NCBI GenBank assembly: GCA_964035575.1
Contig: OZ037881.1
Location: 682,001-746,000 of the forward strand
DNA from: Rhynchopus sp. YZ270_cl-10
Lineage: Eukaryota > Euglenozoa > Diplonemea > Diplonemida > Diplonemidae
DNA: 64,000 nucleotides
Direction: 5' to 3'
The notes below the pieces were generated by a model that was not told where the DNA came from, ran no database searches, and was given only the letters and a program-made list of their open reading frames with translations. Below are positions 1 to 9,686 of the stretch, piece after piece. The first letter of the stretch is position 1. Every line of letters begins with the position of its first letter. The position numbers and the translations under genes were made by a program.

Positions 1-594
1 ACTGGGGCTCAACTTCACGAAGCGAGTGGAGTTCAGCATTTTGATTTCATGAGTGAAGTGAGTGTAATCATAAAAGTGATGTCACGAGCGATAGCGAGTG
101 GGTATCACGTATTCCAGTTTGTGAATCACCCATCAGTTAAATAATGTTCACTTTAGTTTTCGATACGTAATTTTATACCACGCGTGAAAAACGTAAACAG
201 GTGAAAAAGTGAGTGAAATAAGATTCGTTTTATTTCACGTTTTATTTCACGCAAATCGTGAAGGATTGGGTGGGGGAGTGAAATAAAAGATCACGGAGTG
301 ATCTGAAGGACACGACGTGTTCTTCCCTGGGCTCGTTCGCTCCTGAAAGTCTGTTGAAACGGAGGAAATCGTCCCATGTTTTCCTGTACTGCACACCACT
401 GTTCATGTCGTCGAACAAGTTGTCATATGCATCCTCCATCTCCGCAAACTTGCGCGTGGGTTTAGGCATGTGTGTAAGAGGCAATAAATAATCTGTAATT
501 TGAAGTGTGGTGGTGTGAGGGGTGGAGCGTGGGCTCAACGTTCCACTGTTTACACCTATAAATACGTTTTTCACTTGTGGAATAAAATTACATA
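1..594. other. AT-rich sequence without a recognisable gene
   Basis: I see no credible gene here. The stretch is full of short GTGAAATAA/TTATTTCAC inverted motifs (for example around 205-300), which resemble the arms of the foldback element that follows. It may be the outer part of a larger inverted-repeat element. The open frames here lack coding-like composition. Confidence 0.6.
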
Positions 595-747
595 TTGAGT
601 GAAATAAGAACATTTTCTTGCACTTGCCACTAAAAAGGCACCCTCGTGACTCTCTCACTCTTATTCCCCTCGCTTCGCTCGGGAAATAACGCACTCGGGC
701 ACCTTTTTAGTGGCGCGTGAAATAAAATAGTTCTTATTTCACTCGAA
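595..747. repeat. foldback (MITE-like) element 1
   Basis: The left arm (595-642) begins TTGAGTGAAATAAGAAC and ends CCACTAAAAAGGCACC. The right arm (698-747) is its near-complete inverse. The two arms of about 50 bp flank a 55-bp centre, giving a long hairpin. There is no coding capacity. I read it as a miniature inverted-repeat element; no target duplication is clear. Confidence 0.75.
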
Positions 748-755
748 TAAATAGT

Positions 756-1059
756 TATTATCTCACGGGCAATAATGTTGTGCTGCGTTTTCGAAATTCC
801 TACAGTATATTTGACAAATGATGTATGACCACCTAGTACGGGGCGTCAAGGTTGGGTATGGTGAACAGTTCCTCGAAGTCCTATGACTGCAACCCTTTTG
901 GTTGCATGCGCAGATCTCCTCCACATTGCTTTTGCGCCTACTCTCGGCATGGGTTTTGTTTTGTTCTTTGTGTGCGGAGATAATGTCTACTGTATTTTGT
1001 GTAATCTCCAGGAAGGAATTTCGAAAACGCGGCCAAACATTATTACACAAGTGAGATAA
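756..1059. repeat. foldback (MITE-like) element 2
   Basis: The left arm (about 756-803) carries TTATTATCTCAC, then AATAATGTTG and GCGTTTTCGAAATTCCT. The right arm (1011-1059) is the inverse of the same series. The centre, about 210 bp, has no gene. It lies only 8 bp from element 1, and both have TTAT(T/C)TCAC at their ends, so they may belong to one family or be nested. Confidence 0.75.
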
Positions 1060-1468
1060 AAAATTGTTGGCTCTCTCTCTGTTGTTTTGGCTTTTGTTTT
1101 TTTGTCTATTTGTGACGAGGCCTGGAACACCTGAACATAGGCATATCTGGAAAATCTATCTGAGGTGTGGCAAATTAAATATATTCAAGCGTGTGGTTGA
1201 GGCGCACCTAAACATAAGTAAGTGCCAAGTCTGAACATTTATTTTCAGAGGCCTTAGTGAGGCTGTTTCGGCCTCGTTGCATTGTATCATGATGTAATAA
1301 GGTTCACATACTTTCGATTCAAAGAAGAGAAAGCACACAAGAAAATAAAATGCTGCAAACCACTGGGTGTGTTGTTTGCATCTACACAAGTAACTGAAAG
1401 TTAAACATTTACATACCTTGTCTTCCCCGTAGCCTCCGCCTTCGCTGCTGTCAAGCTGCCTTCTCTTG
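1060..1468. other. non-coding spacer
   Basis: I see no gene, RNA or mobile element between foldback element 2 and the first heptamer array, only ordinary AT-rich sequence. Confidence 0.5.
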
Positions 1469-1713
1469 GTACCCAGTACCCAGTACCCAGTACCCAGTAC
1501 CCAGTACCCAGTACCCAGTACCCAGTACCCAGTACCCAGTACCCAGTACCCAGTACCCAGTACCCAGTACCCAGTACCCAGTACCCAGTACCCAGTACCC
1601 AGTACCCAGTACCCAGTACCCAGTACCCAGTACCCAGTACCCAGTACCCAGTACCCAGTACCCAGTACCCAGTACCCAGTACCCAGTACCCAGTACCCAG
1701 TACCCAGTACCCA
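1469..1713. repeat. tandem heptamer array (TACCCAG)n
   Basis: About 35 head-to-tail copies of the 7-bp unit TACCCAG, with no interruption that I can see. Seven is not a multiple of three and the unit makes no stop codon in any phase, so all six frames stay open through the array and give artefact reading frames (YWVLGTG-type on minus, YPVPSTQ-type on plus). These are not proteins. Confidence 0.97.
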
Positions 1714-2495
1714 AATTGGTCGCCCCCTGGTTGGTCGAGAACCTAAAAATGCAAAAAAACGCAAAATTCATGTGTTTTGACCATGTCTGGGTACACCAAA
1801 TACACACCTCTGAACAAGCCTATACCCAGTAGTAGGCAACAAGCGCTATTTTTTGACCAAGAAAAAAAAAATCCCCCAAAAATTGGGTGTAGTAGGTCAT
1901 AAAATGGCCCAAAAAATCCAAAGAAAACCTCAGATTGACCAAACAATGAAAAAAATTTTCAAGTCAAATTTTCAGCCAAAATACGGCTATTTTGGTTATA
2001 CCATGTGTACTGTAGTGGCTATACAAGGCGATTTTCGGCCAAAAAAAATTTTTTTGGCCAAAAAGAAATTTTTTTTTTCGGCCCAAAAAAAAAATTTTTT
2101 TTTTTTTTGGGTCCGACTGTCGGACCCCAGAGTCCGACAGACGGACTCCAGAGTCCGTCTGTCGGACTCAGGGGGTCCGACTGTCGGACTCAGGGGGTAA
2201 GTCCGTTATTTACACACTCCAAGCACGACAGACTGCACCGTGCATTTAAAAAAAAAAAAACGCTTGCTTTTTTTGGATGAACTGAAGTTGCGCAAAAGAA
2301 GAAAAAAAAAGAAAAAAAAAAAAAAAAGAGAAAAAAAAAGATGAATTGGATTCCCCCTTTGCATCATGACAGCATTTTGTCCATCTAGGGTAACGATTTA
2401 ACGTCATCCGCATGATTTATTAACCCCGTACATCCTACACCCCACCTACATGGGATGCTATTCACGTGACACATGTTCACGTAGCGTATAGCGGT
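1714..2495. other. non-coding, homopolymer-rich sequence
   Basis: This stretch holds poly(A) and poly(T) runs (2040-2110, 2250-2340) and a short GTCCGAC cluster listed separately. I see no gene in it. Confidence 0.6.
2111..2197. repeat. cluster of GTCCGAC/GTCGGAC palindromic motifs
   Basis: Within 87 bp the motif GTCCGA(C/T) and its inverse TCGGAC recur about seven times, alternating as GTCCGACTGTCGGAC-type palindromes separated by CCCAGA or CAGGGG. It can fold into several alternative hairpins. Its function is unknown; it could be a protein-binding array or the end of an element. Confidence 0.7.
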
Positions 2496-2524
2496 GTACA
2501 ATACACGGTTCGTGTATTGCGTAC
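2496..2524. repeat. short hairpin
   Basis: GTACAATACACG is followed by a 3-4 nt loop and CGTGTATTGCGTAC, giving a stem of about 12 bp with one bulge. It may be a transcript hairpin or a remnant end of an element. Confidence 0.6.
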
Positions 2525-3225
2525 TTTGTTGCAATCAGGATGATTTTAAATTTTTTAAGATTTTGACGTGAAATGAGCCAAAAAAAGAGGTCTGGAAACC
2601 GCCATATTAAAAAATAAATCTAACCTGCCCTGCCCTGCCCACCCCAACTGAGAGCCCCATATATACCCACAACCCAACAGCCCATTTGAATCACATAGTT
2701 TTTGGAACTGTTATAAATTGTTTCAAAAAAAAGGGAAAAATTTGTCAAGATTGTGTTCAATCAACTCCGACTGACCCACATACGATGCTAGCCCCGGATG
2801 GAGGCACGCAAAAAAAAATACATAACACCCCCCAATAACAGAAAAGTGCCCACTTTTCAAAAGGACAGGGGAAGAAAATGGGCCAAAAAAAGGGGGGTGG
2901 GATCGAGAGAGGAAATGTGTATCTCTTGTCAGCGTTTGCAGGGGGTGGATTTATTCGCAGTGACAAAAATGGGGTGTGTGTGTGTGTGTGTCGAAACAAG
3001 GTTCATCGACATACTGGTCAAGCATGGGTGTTCCGTATTCCGGGGGTTTTCGGGGGAAAATCGGGTCCGTATTCCACTATTTTTCTTTGGGTGGGCTTCC
3101 CCTTTGGGGGTCAAAAACAGGGTCAAAACACCCCAAAACTGGTCTTATTTGAATTTTTGGTGACCCGAGCGTTCAGCGGTGGTACTATAAAAAAAAATTG
3201 GCGTGGCTGCATAACTGCATAACTG
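2525..3225. other. non-coding spacer between heptamer arrays
   Basis: No convincing gene. It contains a CTGCC run near 2627 and a (GT)n tract near 2974-2992. The open frames here overlap one another on both strands and show no domain. Confidence 0.5.
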
Positions 3226-3725
3226 CACAGTACACAGTACACAGGTACACAGGTACACAGTACACAGGTACACAGTACACAGGTACACAGTACACAGTAC
3301 ACAGTACACAGTACACAGTACACAGTACACAGTACACAGTACACAGTACACAGTACACAGTACACAGTACACAGTACACAGTACACAGTACACAGTACAC
3401 AGTACACAGTACACAGTACACAGTACACAGTACACAGTACACAGTACACAGTACACAGTACACAGTACACAGTACACAGTACACAGTACACAGTACACAG
3501 TACACAGTACACAGTACACAGTACACAGTACACAGTACACAGTACACAGTACACAGTACACAGTACACAGTACACAGTACACAGTACACAGTACACAGTA
3601 CACAGTACACAGTACACAGTACACAGTACACAGTACACAGTACACAGTACACAGTACACAGTACACAGTACACAGTACACAGTACACAGTACACAGTACA
3701 CAGTACACAGTACACAGTACACAGT
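3226..3725. repeat. tandem heptamer array (TACACAG)n
   Basis: About 500 bp (roughly 70 units) of TACACAG. The left end (3226-3290) mixes 7-mers with 8-mers (TACACAGG); the rest is homogeneous 7-mer. The unit differs from the array at 1469 by one base (A for C at position 4). All six frames again stay open and encode only an artefact heptapeptide cycle. Confidence 0.97.
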
Positions 3726-4010
3726 GGAGGAAAGGGGGTGTCCGCCGGAGGCGAAAATTTTATTTGGGGGTTCGTCCTACAAGGAGAAAATTGTCTTTTT
3801 TGTGTTGTTTCATTCCATCCCAGTTCACGGGCACCTCACTCAGTGAAAAAGACCGTTCTCAAGTCTCTTAGTTACCCGTCTGCTCTTTTTTTTCTTCCCT
3901 AAGGGAATCCCTGTAGAAAAAAAAGTGCACGATCCCAAAAGTGGTATTCGTATTCCGTCTTAGGAACACCCATGTGGTCAAGACGTTTTTTTTTTTTTTT
4001 TTTTTTTTTT

Positions 4011-4058
4011 GAAAACTTGGTTGTATTAGTGTAGCCACCCTAGAGTGTGCTCCACTAG
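4011..4058 (+). repeat. dispersed motif family D, copy 1
   Basis: GAAAACTTGGTTGTATTA, then GTGTAGCCACCC and GTGCTCCACTA. A second long copy lies at 35362-35411 in the same orientation, and partial copies at 8570-8600 and 13417-13436. Function unknown. Confidence 0.7.
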
Positions 4059-4850
4059 TTTTTTTTTCTTCTTCTTTGTGCAAGACGAGGATACTTACAG
4101 ACAGCACACACACATCTGAGAGGATGACATCAGTGGACAGTTAGGAAACTATGATCTGATCAATTTTTCATTTTTTTTTGTGCTGTTTAGTGTAGCTGCT
4201 GTCGTACAAAAAGCGACAGTTCTTTCACTATCTAGAGAAGAAAAACACACATTCTCAAAGATTCTGTTTTCTTTGTGTGGCAGACACTTCCCAAGAGAAG
4301 CATATTTCTGCGTCATTTGCTCAGATTGAAAAAAAAGGTGCAGATCGAAAGAAAGCAGACTGAAGCCTCACGTCTACACCACAAGAAGGGGAAGGCTTGA
4401 AAAACACAACAATAAAGTAAATGACTTTGCCTTATGGTTTGCTTCACCATTGTAAACCAACGGAATGAAAATACCACAAAAATAAAGGTCAAAATCATTT
4501 TCACTTCATCATCATGAAGATAAGGGCAAATATAGTCCCCTCCCTCGTACTGTGTCATTTATTTCGCATTTTTTTTTTGAGGGGGGAGCTCTTCCATTGA
4601 AGAGGGTGTTTTTGGTCGTTTTTTTTTGTAATAAATTTCAAAAATACTACCAAAAAAAAAAAAGACGTCGCCCTTGGCCAAGATAATTCCCGTCAAGGGT
4701 GTTTGTTTTGTTTCATTTATGGTTTATTTTTTTTGTTCATATTTTTTTGTAATAAGTTTATTTGCCGCCAAACGCCCAGAACCCCATCTGGTAACCTAGG
4801 ACTGTACCTCTATTGTGGGTCATCAAAAAAAAAAGGTTGAAAAAGAAAAA

Positions 4851-4884
4851 TAGATGAATATGCCCTACGTGCACATACACATCT
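4851..4884 (+). repeat. dispersed motif family C, copy 1
   Basis: AGATGAATATGCCC, then ACGTGCACATACACATCT. Related copies lie at 12597-12622 (partial) and 50729-50766. The motif follows GGTTGAAA, which also opens the composite family A/B. Confidence 0.55.
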
Positions 4885-5027
4885 TACTACTAAAAAGCAT
4901 TTTATGGTGTGATCACCCAAACGGATTCTCCGTGGTTCCCCCCGAAGGTGCTCCGCAAATCTTAATATAGCCCGAAACAGTTCTCCGTGGTTCTTCCGTG
5001 GGTTGTCCGTACCCCCTGAATCACACC

Positions 5028-5098
5028 ATTTCAACATAATAAGTATGCATTCAATAAATTGATAGCATAGGAGAGAACAAAAAATGTTCCCATCTTTG
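5028..5098 (+). repeat. dispersed hairpin family E, copy 1
   Basis: About 70 bp: a TTTCAAC lead, a hairpin of the type GCATTCAAT-AA-ATTGATAGC, then AAAAATGTTCCCATCTT. The other copies at 12422-12494 and 33935-34006 lie in the same orientation. Confidence 0.75.
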
Positions 5099-5534
5099 AA
5101 AATAAATCAAATCATCCAAAAACATTCAAAGGGCATATCTTAAGCATGAACACTAAACACATCCCCTTTTTTTGTAAGGTTTTTTTCACTTCCCCTCTTT
5201 TGCATGAGGGGGTAACCCCGGGTTTAGAGGGCAACCTACTTGACGAAAGTGGCCGTTTAAAAAAAAAAAAAAAAAAATCTGAAAGATCTGGTGCAAAACA
5301 GTCCTAAAATCGCATTTTCTGGGGGGGTTTTTTTTTGTGTACACCATGTCTCCCATACACCAAAAGAAAGGTTGTGGATGAATCTCTATGCTTGCCACCT
5401 AGATCACAAATAGAAATGATTGAGGAGATGGGGGAGCAAAAAAAAAGTTCAACAAAATTCAAAAAACAAGGTTCGCCGAAATTCATGTTCATGAGATGCC
5501 TTTTAGGCATCCAAAAGGAAAGAAAAGGGTTGGT

Positions 5535-5566
5535 AAGATGATCCTAAGCCTATGCCTTAGTAACCT
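5535..5566 (+). repeat. dispersed motif family A copy
   Basis: AAGATGATCCTAAGCC, then CCTTAGTAACCT. Read on the minus strand it forms a small CTAAG/CTTAG stem-loop followed by a GGATCATCTTA tail. Confidence 0.7.
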
Positions 5567-5591
5567 AAATCTCAAAAATCGTTGTCAAAAC

Positions 5592-5659
5592 AAAAGGTTG
5601 AAAAAACAAAAAGTTTGTGAAAGATGACCTTAGGACTCTCCTCCTGATTCGTCACCTTG
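5592..5659 (+). repeat. dispersed composite (B start plus A)
   Basis: AAAGGTTGAAAAAACAAAAA is followed by AAGATGACCTTAGG and TTCGTCACCTT. This is a short version of the composite unit seen at 51264-51364. Confidence 0.6.
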
Positions 5660-6113
5660 AAAAAAAAATTATATATCACTGCAAAAGTCACAAAAAGCGC
5701 TGTTCGCATCCCTCCCACCCCTCCCCAATGCCCAAACAAAACGGAACGTTGACTCAAAACCAGACACAGAAAGGGGGGAGAAGAGAATAATTCAGAATGA
5801 GTTGCACACCGCACATTGGTAAAGACATACAAATTGTACTCCAAAATAGCATTACAAAAGTCGTCAAATTACCACAAAAAATACCAAACTTATATTGGCT
5901 AACCCCCCCTTTGCACCATACAAAGAAGCTTTACCAACACAGTATCAATACGCCCTTTTCAAAGCACACACCAAAGGACAAACCATTCTATGCGGTGGAA
6001 CACACTTTTCCCACACCCCCCCACCCCCCAAAAAAAAAAACATGAGAACGGAAGGTATTCTTTGGTATATTTCTGATAATTTTTATCCCCCCCTCCACCC
6101 CACAAACCCCCTA

Positions 6114-6642
6114 CACGGTGCGGTAGTCATCAAAATGACAACCTCAAGGACATGTCAAAGGACAACCCTCGGTGCGAGACAACCCCTAGGTTGTCAGTGA
6201 CAACCTAGGGGTTGTCAAATGACAACCTGAGGTTGTCAAATGACAACCTATAGGTTGTCATTTGACAACCTTATGCATGTGAAATGCCTTGCAACAGCCA
6301 TTTTTATTGGAAATGTGGGAGGTTGGGGGGTTGGGAGGTTGGTGGTTACCTGTTTGATTGTTGATTGTTGTTTGCTGTCTCTGCACTGTAAAAATTTATT
6401 TAAAAAAAAAGGAGGAGATGGGGGGGGTGATTTCTGTTTTTGTTGATTTCATGATGATTTGGGTCCCTCACCCCCTTTGTAAAAATCCCGCCCATACACA
6501 TATGCAGGAGTCAAGTGACTGACGTGTCTGACTAGTGCCATTGAACACTCTCTTCGGAGTCCTCTTTGGTTGCCTCTGTGTCACTGGCCTCAGCAAGAGC
6601 CTCCTCAGGAACTTCATCCTCCCCAAACACGGACATCCATGA
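6114..6642 (+). repeat. left terminal inverted repeat of the transposon
   Basis: It matches the right arm in inverse orientation across about 529 bp. The first part holds alternating GGTTGTCAAATGACAACC-type palindromes (about 6187-6272), probable transposase-binding sites. The inner part (6532-6642) is an inverted copy of the 3' end of the second gene, including its stop codon; it lacks a 21-bp in-frame CCTGAGGAG-type expansion that the right arm has. Confidence 0.9.
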
Positions 6643-6666
6643 CAGGACAAAAAAAAAAAAAAAATA

Positions 6667-8523
6667 ATGGGAATTGATCATGAAACAGTGCGGGTGGTGG
6701 GGAACATCATAGGTCGCAACAGAGTCCAGCTAGGACTGTCGATGCGTGACTGCGAAGAGATCGGAAAATTGGTGAAAGCTGAGACCGGGGCGTCAATGGG
6801 CCTAGCGTACAAGACGTTGCAGCAGCGGGAGAAGCCGTTTAAGGATAAGGCAGAGGCTCAGGTAGGTGATGTGCAGAAATCGCTCTCTTTGCTTCTGAAG
6901 TATTTCCCCCTGCGACTGGGCGGTGACTTCCCGACCATTATCATCACGTGGGATGGGTATTCACCGTACAGTGCCTTCAGGTCCCAACTTGCACGGAAGA
7001 GGCTTGCAGTTGCTGCGACGAACGGGCTTGAAGCGACAAACTTTTTGACGGTCGCTGACAAAAAAAAATCCACCTTCCACGACTGGTGGGTTTTTACCTT
7101 TCTGCCACAGCTCTCAAACGTTCAAGAGCGCATCCTCAGGAAGGGAGGCTTCGAATTTTCCCTCCTGTACTACAAAATCGGGGGAGATCATGCCGAGTTG
7201 GCAAGTCTCTTCAAAGGTGTCGGCCCCGGGGGACATAGAAGTGCGTTCTGTGCGACCGACCTGGACGACAGATTGTCTGCCCTGCACAACTGCACCCGCT
7301 TGAGCCTTCAAGAAATGGACGCCTGTGGATTCGAGTGCAGCATTGCCGGGCGATTCGAGCAACCTTGTTACACGCTAACTCCGATGCTGCATGATACCAA
7401 GGGGGTGATGCGTTTGCTCATTAAAACCATACCGGGTGCCCGCGACGTAGAAACAAAGATCCTTGGTAAGCAGGACGGCAATATGACAGGCACGCAGTCA
7501 CGAACTATCCTACGCAGCCTCATTCAGGAAAATGAGGGGAGCAAACTAATATTGTGCCAGGCCATGCAGGGCCTTTACTACTTTCGGTATAGTGACATAC
7601 CAGTGAGGTTCTTCCACACACCAAACCCAAACCCGAACGAGTCGAGGCCATACGCAAAAGATTACTTGTTCGCATTACTGTGTTACCACCTTACCGTGTA
7701 TTTGCTTGAATGGGCGAATCCAGGGGTTACGAAAAGCACGTACATGCACTCAGTCGAACATTGGTTCGATGAAGAAGACGCACACAGAGTGACCGTGTCG
7801 GACGAACTGTTCGAGCATGCCAATGGGGAGAGGAAGCGTTGGACGGCATGCACCTCCCCAAATACAATGGAACGCGATTTCTTGGCATTCGAAATTGAAA
7901 CTAAACATGGAGTGCCGATGTCACCACTGGGCCCCCTAACGGACGCGCTTCCCGCACTTTGGGAGTTTGATACGTTGTGGCTGTGCAAATGCATAACAGT
8001 AGTAGATGAGACTTGGAAAACCGCGTGCACTAACTTGGTGCAGCGACTGCAACGTGCTGGACTGGGAAAACACATAAAACGCCGAACAGGGTGGGGGCAA
8101 AAATTCTTGTCCAACCCTGATGATGAGGGTAGGGTGAAGAAGATTTGCGTGTGTAAGGAGCCATCATGGAGGGTACCCCCTGTTGTGGAAAGCAAATCAG
8201 AACCAGAACCAGAATCAGAATCAGAGGATGCGGGCGAAGGCTATATATGCACCATCTGTACCAGACTTGGAACACAAACAAATTTCAATACCGCGCACAA
8301 GCTCTATTGTCACTACGACGCAAATCACCGCCCTTCAATTACTTGTGCATGCAGGCAGGAATGCCCCATATGCGAACGCAATGTTTCCAAGCGAGGTTTT
8401 AGCCAGCATCTTTTGTGTAATCACTCAGAGGATATTTCCAAGAAACATTGTCCCATTTGTATGGACGTGTTTTCCTCACCGAGAGCCGTAGAAAATCATA
8501 TGTACAACATGCACGGAGAGTAG
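6667..8523 (+). CDS. probable transposase with C-terminal C2H2 zinc fingers
   Basis: 618 residues, the larger of the two transposon genes; the ATG follows an A-run just inside the left arm. Two acidic motifs stand out: TWDGYSPY (Asp96) and IGGDHAELASL (Asp174), the latter followed by a short Gly-rich turn and SAFC. That D...GGD..L...C pattern is familiar from several eukaryotic DDE-type transposases, but I did not identify the final acidic residue securely. Residues 510-530 are an acidic linker. The C terminus has three Cys/His clusters: CTIC...H...H, then CPICERNVSKRGFSQHLLCNH and CPICMDVFSSPRAVENHMYNMH (C-x2-C-x11/12-H-x4-H), presumably for binding the element's ends. No Walker A, HUH or reverse-transcriptase motif is visible. 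Function is inferred from context and motifs; the superfamily is unassigned. Confidence 0.75.
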   Translation: MGIDHETVRVVGNIIGRNRVQLGLSMRDCEEIGKLVKAETGASMGLAYKTLQQREKPFKDKAEAQVGDVQKSLSLLLKYFPLRLGGDFPTIIITWDGYSPYSAFRSQLARKRLAVAATNGLEATNFLTVADKKKSTFHDWWVFTFLPQLSNVQERILRKGGFEFSLLYYKIGGDHAELASLFKGVGPGGHRSAFCATDLDDRLSALHNCTRLSLQEMDACGFECSIAGRFEQPCYTLTPMLHDTKGVMRLLIKTIPGARDVETKILGKQDGNMTGTQSRTILRSLIQENEGSKLILCQAMQGLYYFRYSDIPVRFFHTPNPNPNESRPYAKDYLFALLCYHLTVYLLEWANPGVTKSTYMHSVEHWFDEEDAHRVTVSDELFEHANGERKRWTACTSPNTMERDFLAFEIETKHGVPMSPLGPLTDALPALWEFDTLWLCKCITVVDETWKTACTNLVQRLQRAGLGKHIKRRTGWGQKFLSNPDDEGRVKKICVCKEPSWRVPPVVESKSEPEPESESEDAGEGYICTICTRLGTQTNFNTAHKLYCHYDANHRPSITCACRQECPICERNVSKRGFSQHLLCNHSEDISKKHCPICMDVFSSPRAVENHMYNMHGE

Positions 8524-8753
8524 TAGCCTGTTTACATTTTGTTGTTGTTGTTGTATTTTTTGTTTGTTCAGTGTTGCCACTCTAGAATGTGCTCCACTAT
8601 TTGTTTGTTTGTTTGTTTGTTTGTTTACCGCGAATCTATACAAAGGAATGAATCCCCCTCCCCCCCCCCCCCCATAGCACTCGTTTTTGTTCCATCGCAA
8701 TCCCATTAGTCGCACCCTCTTTCCAGGATCCAAAAACCACACCACATCATATC
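8524..8753 (+). promoter_or_regulatory. intergenic spacer with acceptor-like site before the second transposon gene
   Basis: The spacer has a (GTT)n/(TTTG)n tract, a partial copy of dispersed motif family D (8570-8600), a C13 run, and ACCCTCTTTCCAG at 8714-8726. The last is a pyrimidine tract plus AG, 27 nt upstream of the next ATG. It could serve as a trans-splice acceptor that separates the two messages. Confidence 0.5.
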
Positions 8754-9686
8754 ATGACAAGCAAGCAGACGACGATTGCAAACGACTTTTGTACTGTTTA
8801 TGTGTACAAAGCGAAGAACCCCGCCGGTGCAACCCCCTTAAGTCACCCTGCACTGAGGGCCTTGATTTCGAAATGTTTCAAGGTGGACTTCAAGTCCAAT
8901 GATGGCTCAGTGGCAGCTGAACTTGGCAAAAAATTCACCATCACACAGGCGAAGAACAGGGCAGAGGCTGATGCTGCCAAAGGTGTGTACAGCCTCCGCA
9001 TCTCAGGGAACGGAGGGGCAGTGAAGGAGACTGTGTTTGGCGGACTCGTGCTGCGGAAGTTGCCTGGGATATCGGACGCCGCAAAGAAGACGGAGGCGTA
9101 CAAGCGTCTGGCGCTTGTAGTTCGGGAAGGGGCGTCGCTGGGGGACATGGACATGGCGTGCTTGTACACGTCCATTGTCAACGAGGGAACAGGGACAGCG
9201 GCGGCCAAGGGGGTCATCAAAAGAGGCCCCCGCGCTTCCGTATGGCCTATCATCACGGTGATGGGGGAAAAGATGACACCGGGTGGAAAAGTGCACCGAA
9301 TTTTTATTGAAAACGGTTGCACCGTGTTTTGCACCGACCCGACGCTGCAGGGTCACAAGCTGAGCTTTGCGTTGAAGCGGGAGCGCCTTGCCATCGGGGC
9401 CAGCATCGGGGTGGTCGACGGTACGTATGATGTCCCCAGCACTCTGTCCCTTGATTCGACGAGGGAGACTTCCGTGATGGTGCAGGTGGGAATTACTCGT
9501 GTGGACATACCCGTGGGGGCCCCCAACGCACTCTCTGTGAAAATGGACGGGGCATCATGGATGTCCGTGTTTGGGGAGGACGAAGTTCCTGAGGAGGCTC
9601 CTGAGGATCCTGAGGAGACTCTTGCTGAGGCCAGTGACACAGAGGCAAACAAGGAGGACTCCGAAGAGAGTGTTCAATGGCACTAG
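8754..9686 (+). CDS. second transposon protein, function unknown
   Basis: 310 residues. I do not recognise a family. The N-terminal 250 residues are mixed alpha/beta-like with many basic patches (KKFTITQAKNRAEADAAKG, KRGPRASVW). The last 40 residues are strongly acidic (EDEVPEEAPEDPEETLAEAS). There is no signal peptide, membrane segment or obvious zinc motif. The last 44 codons (from 9555) lie inside the right terminal inverted repeat, so part of the coding sequence doubles as the element's end. An acceptor-like pyrimidine-AG lies 27 nt before the start. By analogy with two-protein elements it may be an accessory DNA-binding factor, but that is a guess. Confidence 0.75.
   Translation: MTSKQTTIANDFCTVYVYKAKNPAGATPLSHPALRALISKCFKVDFKSNDGSVAAELGKKFTITQAKNRAEADAAKGVYSLRISGNGGAVKETVFGGLVLRKLPGISDAAKKTEAYKRLALVVREGASLGDMDMACLYTSIVNEGTGTAAAKGVIKRGPRASVWPIITVMGEKMTPGGKVHRIFIENGCTVFCTDPTLQGHKLSFALKRERLAIGASIGVVDGTYDVPSTLSLDSTRETSVMVQVGITRVDIPVGAPNALSVKMDGASWMSVFGEDEVPEEAPEDPEETLAEASDTEANKEDSEESVQWH

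Larger units (their letters stand above)
3726..6113. other. gene-free AT-rich region with dispersed repeats
   Basis: I find no gene. It contains long T and A runs (for example 3987-4010), copies of the dispersed motif families listed separately (4011, 4851, 5028, 5535, 5621) and a C-rich stretch before the transposon. Confidence 0.6.

Noticed and set aside
242-694. 150-residue open frame near the left edge
   Set aside because: It runs through inverted-repeat arms, has no domain and is AT-poor only by chance.
1156-1807. Long open frames on both strands over the TACCCAG array
   Set aside because: A 7-bp unit without stops stays open in every frame; the protein is a pure heptapeptide cycle with no flanking coding signal.
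1469-3725. Interstitial telomere repeats
   Set aside because: CTGGGTA and CTGTGTA do not match the usual TTAGGG or TTTAGGG types, and there is no sign of a chromosome end.
1469-3725. CRISPR array
   Set aside because: The repeats are directly tandem, without spacers, in a eukaryotic setting.
3123-3902. Open frames of up to 234 codons over the TACACAG array
   Set aside because: Same artefact as the other heptamer array.
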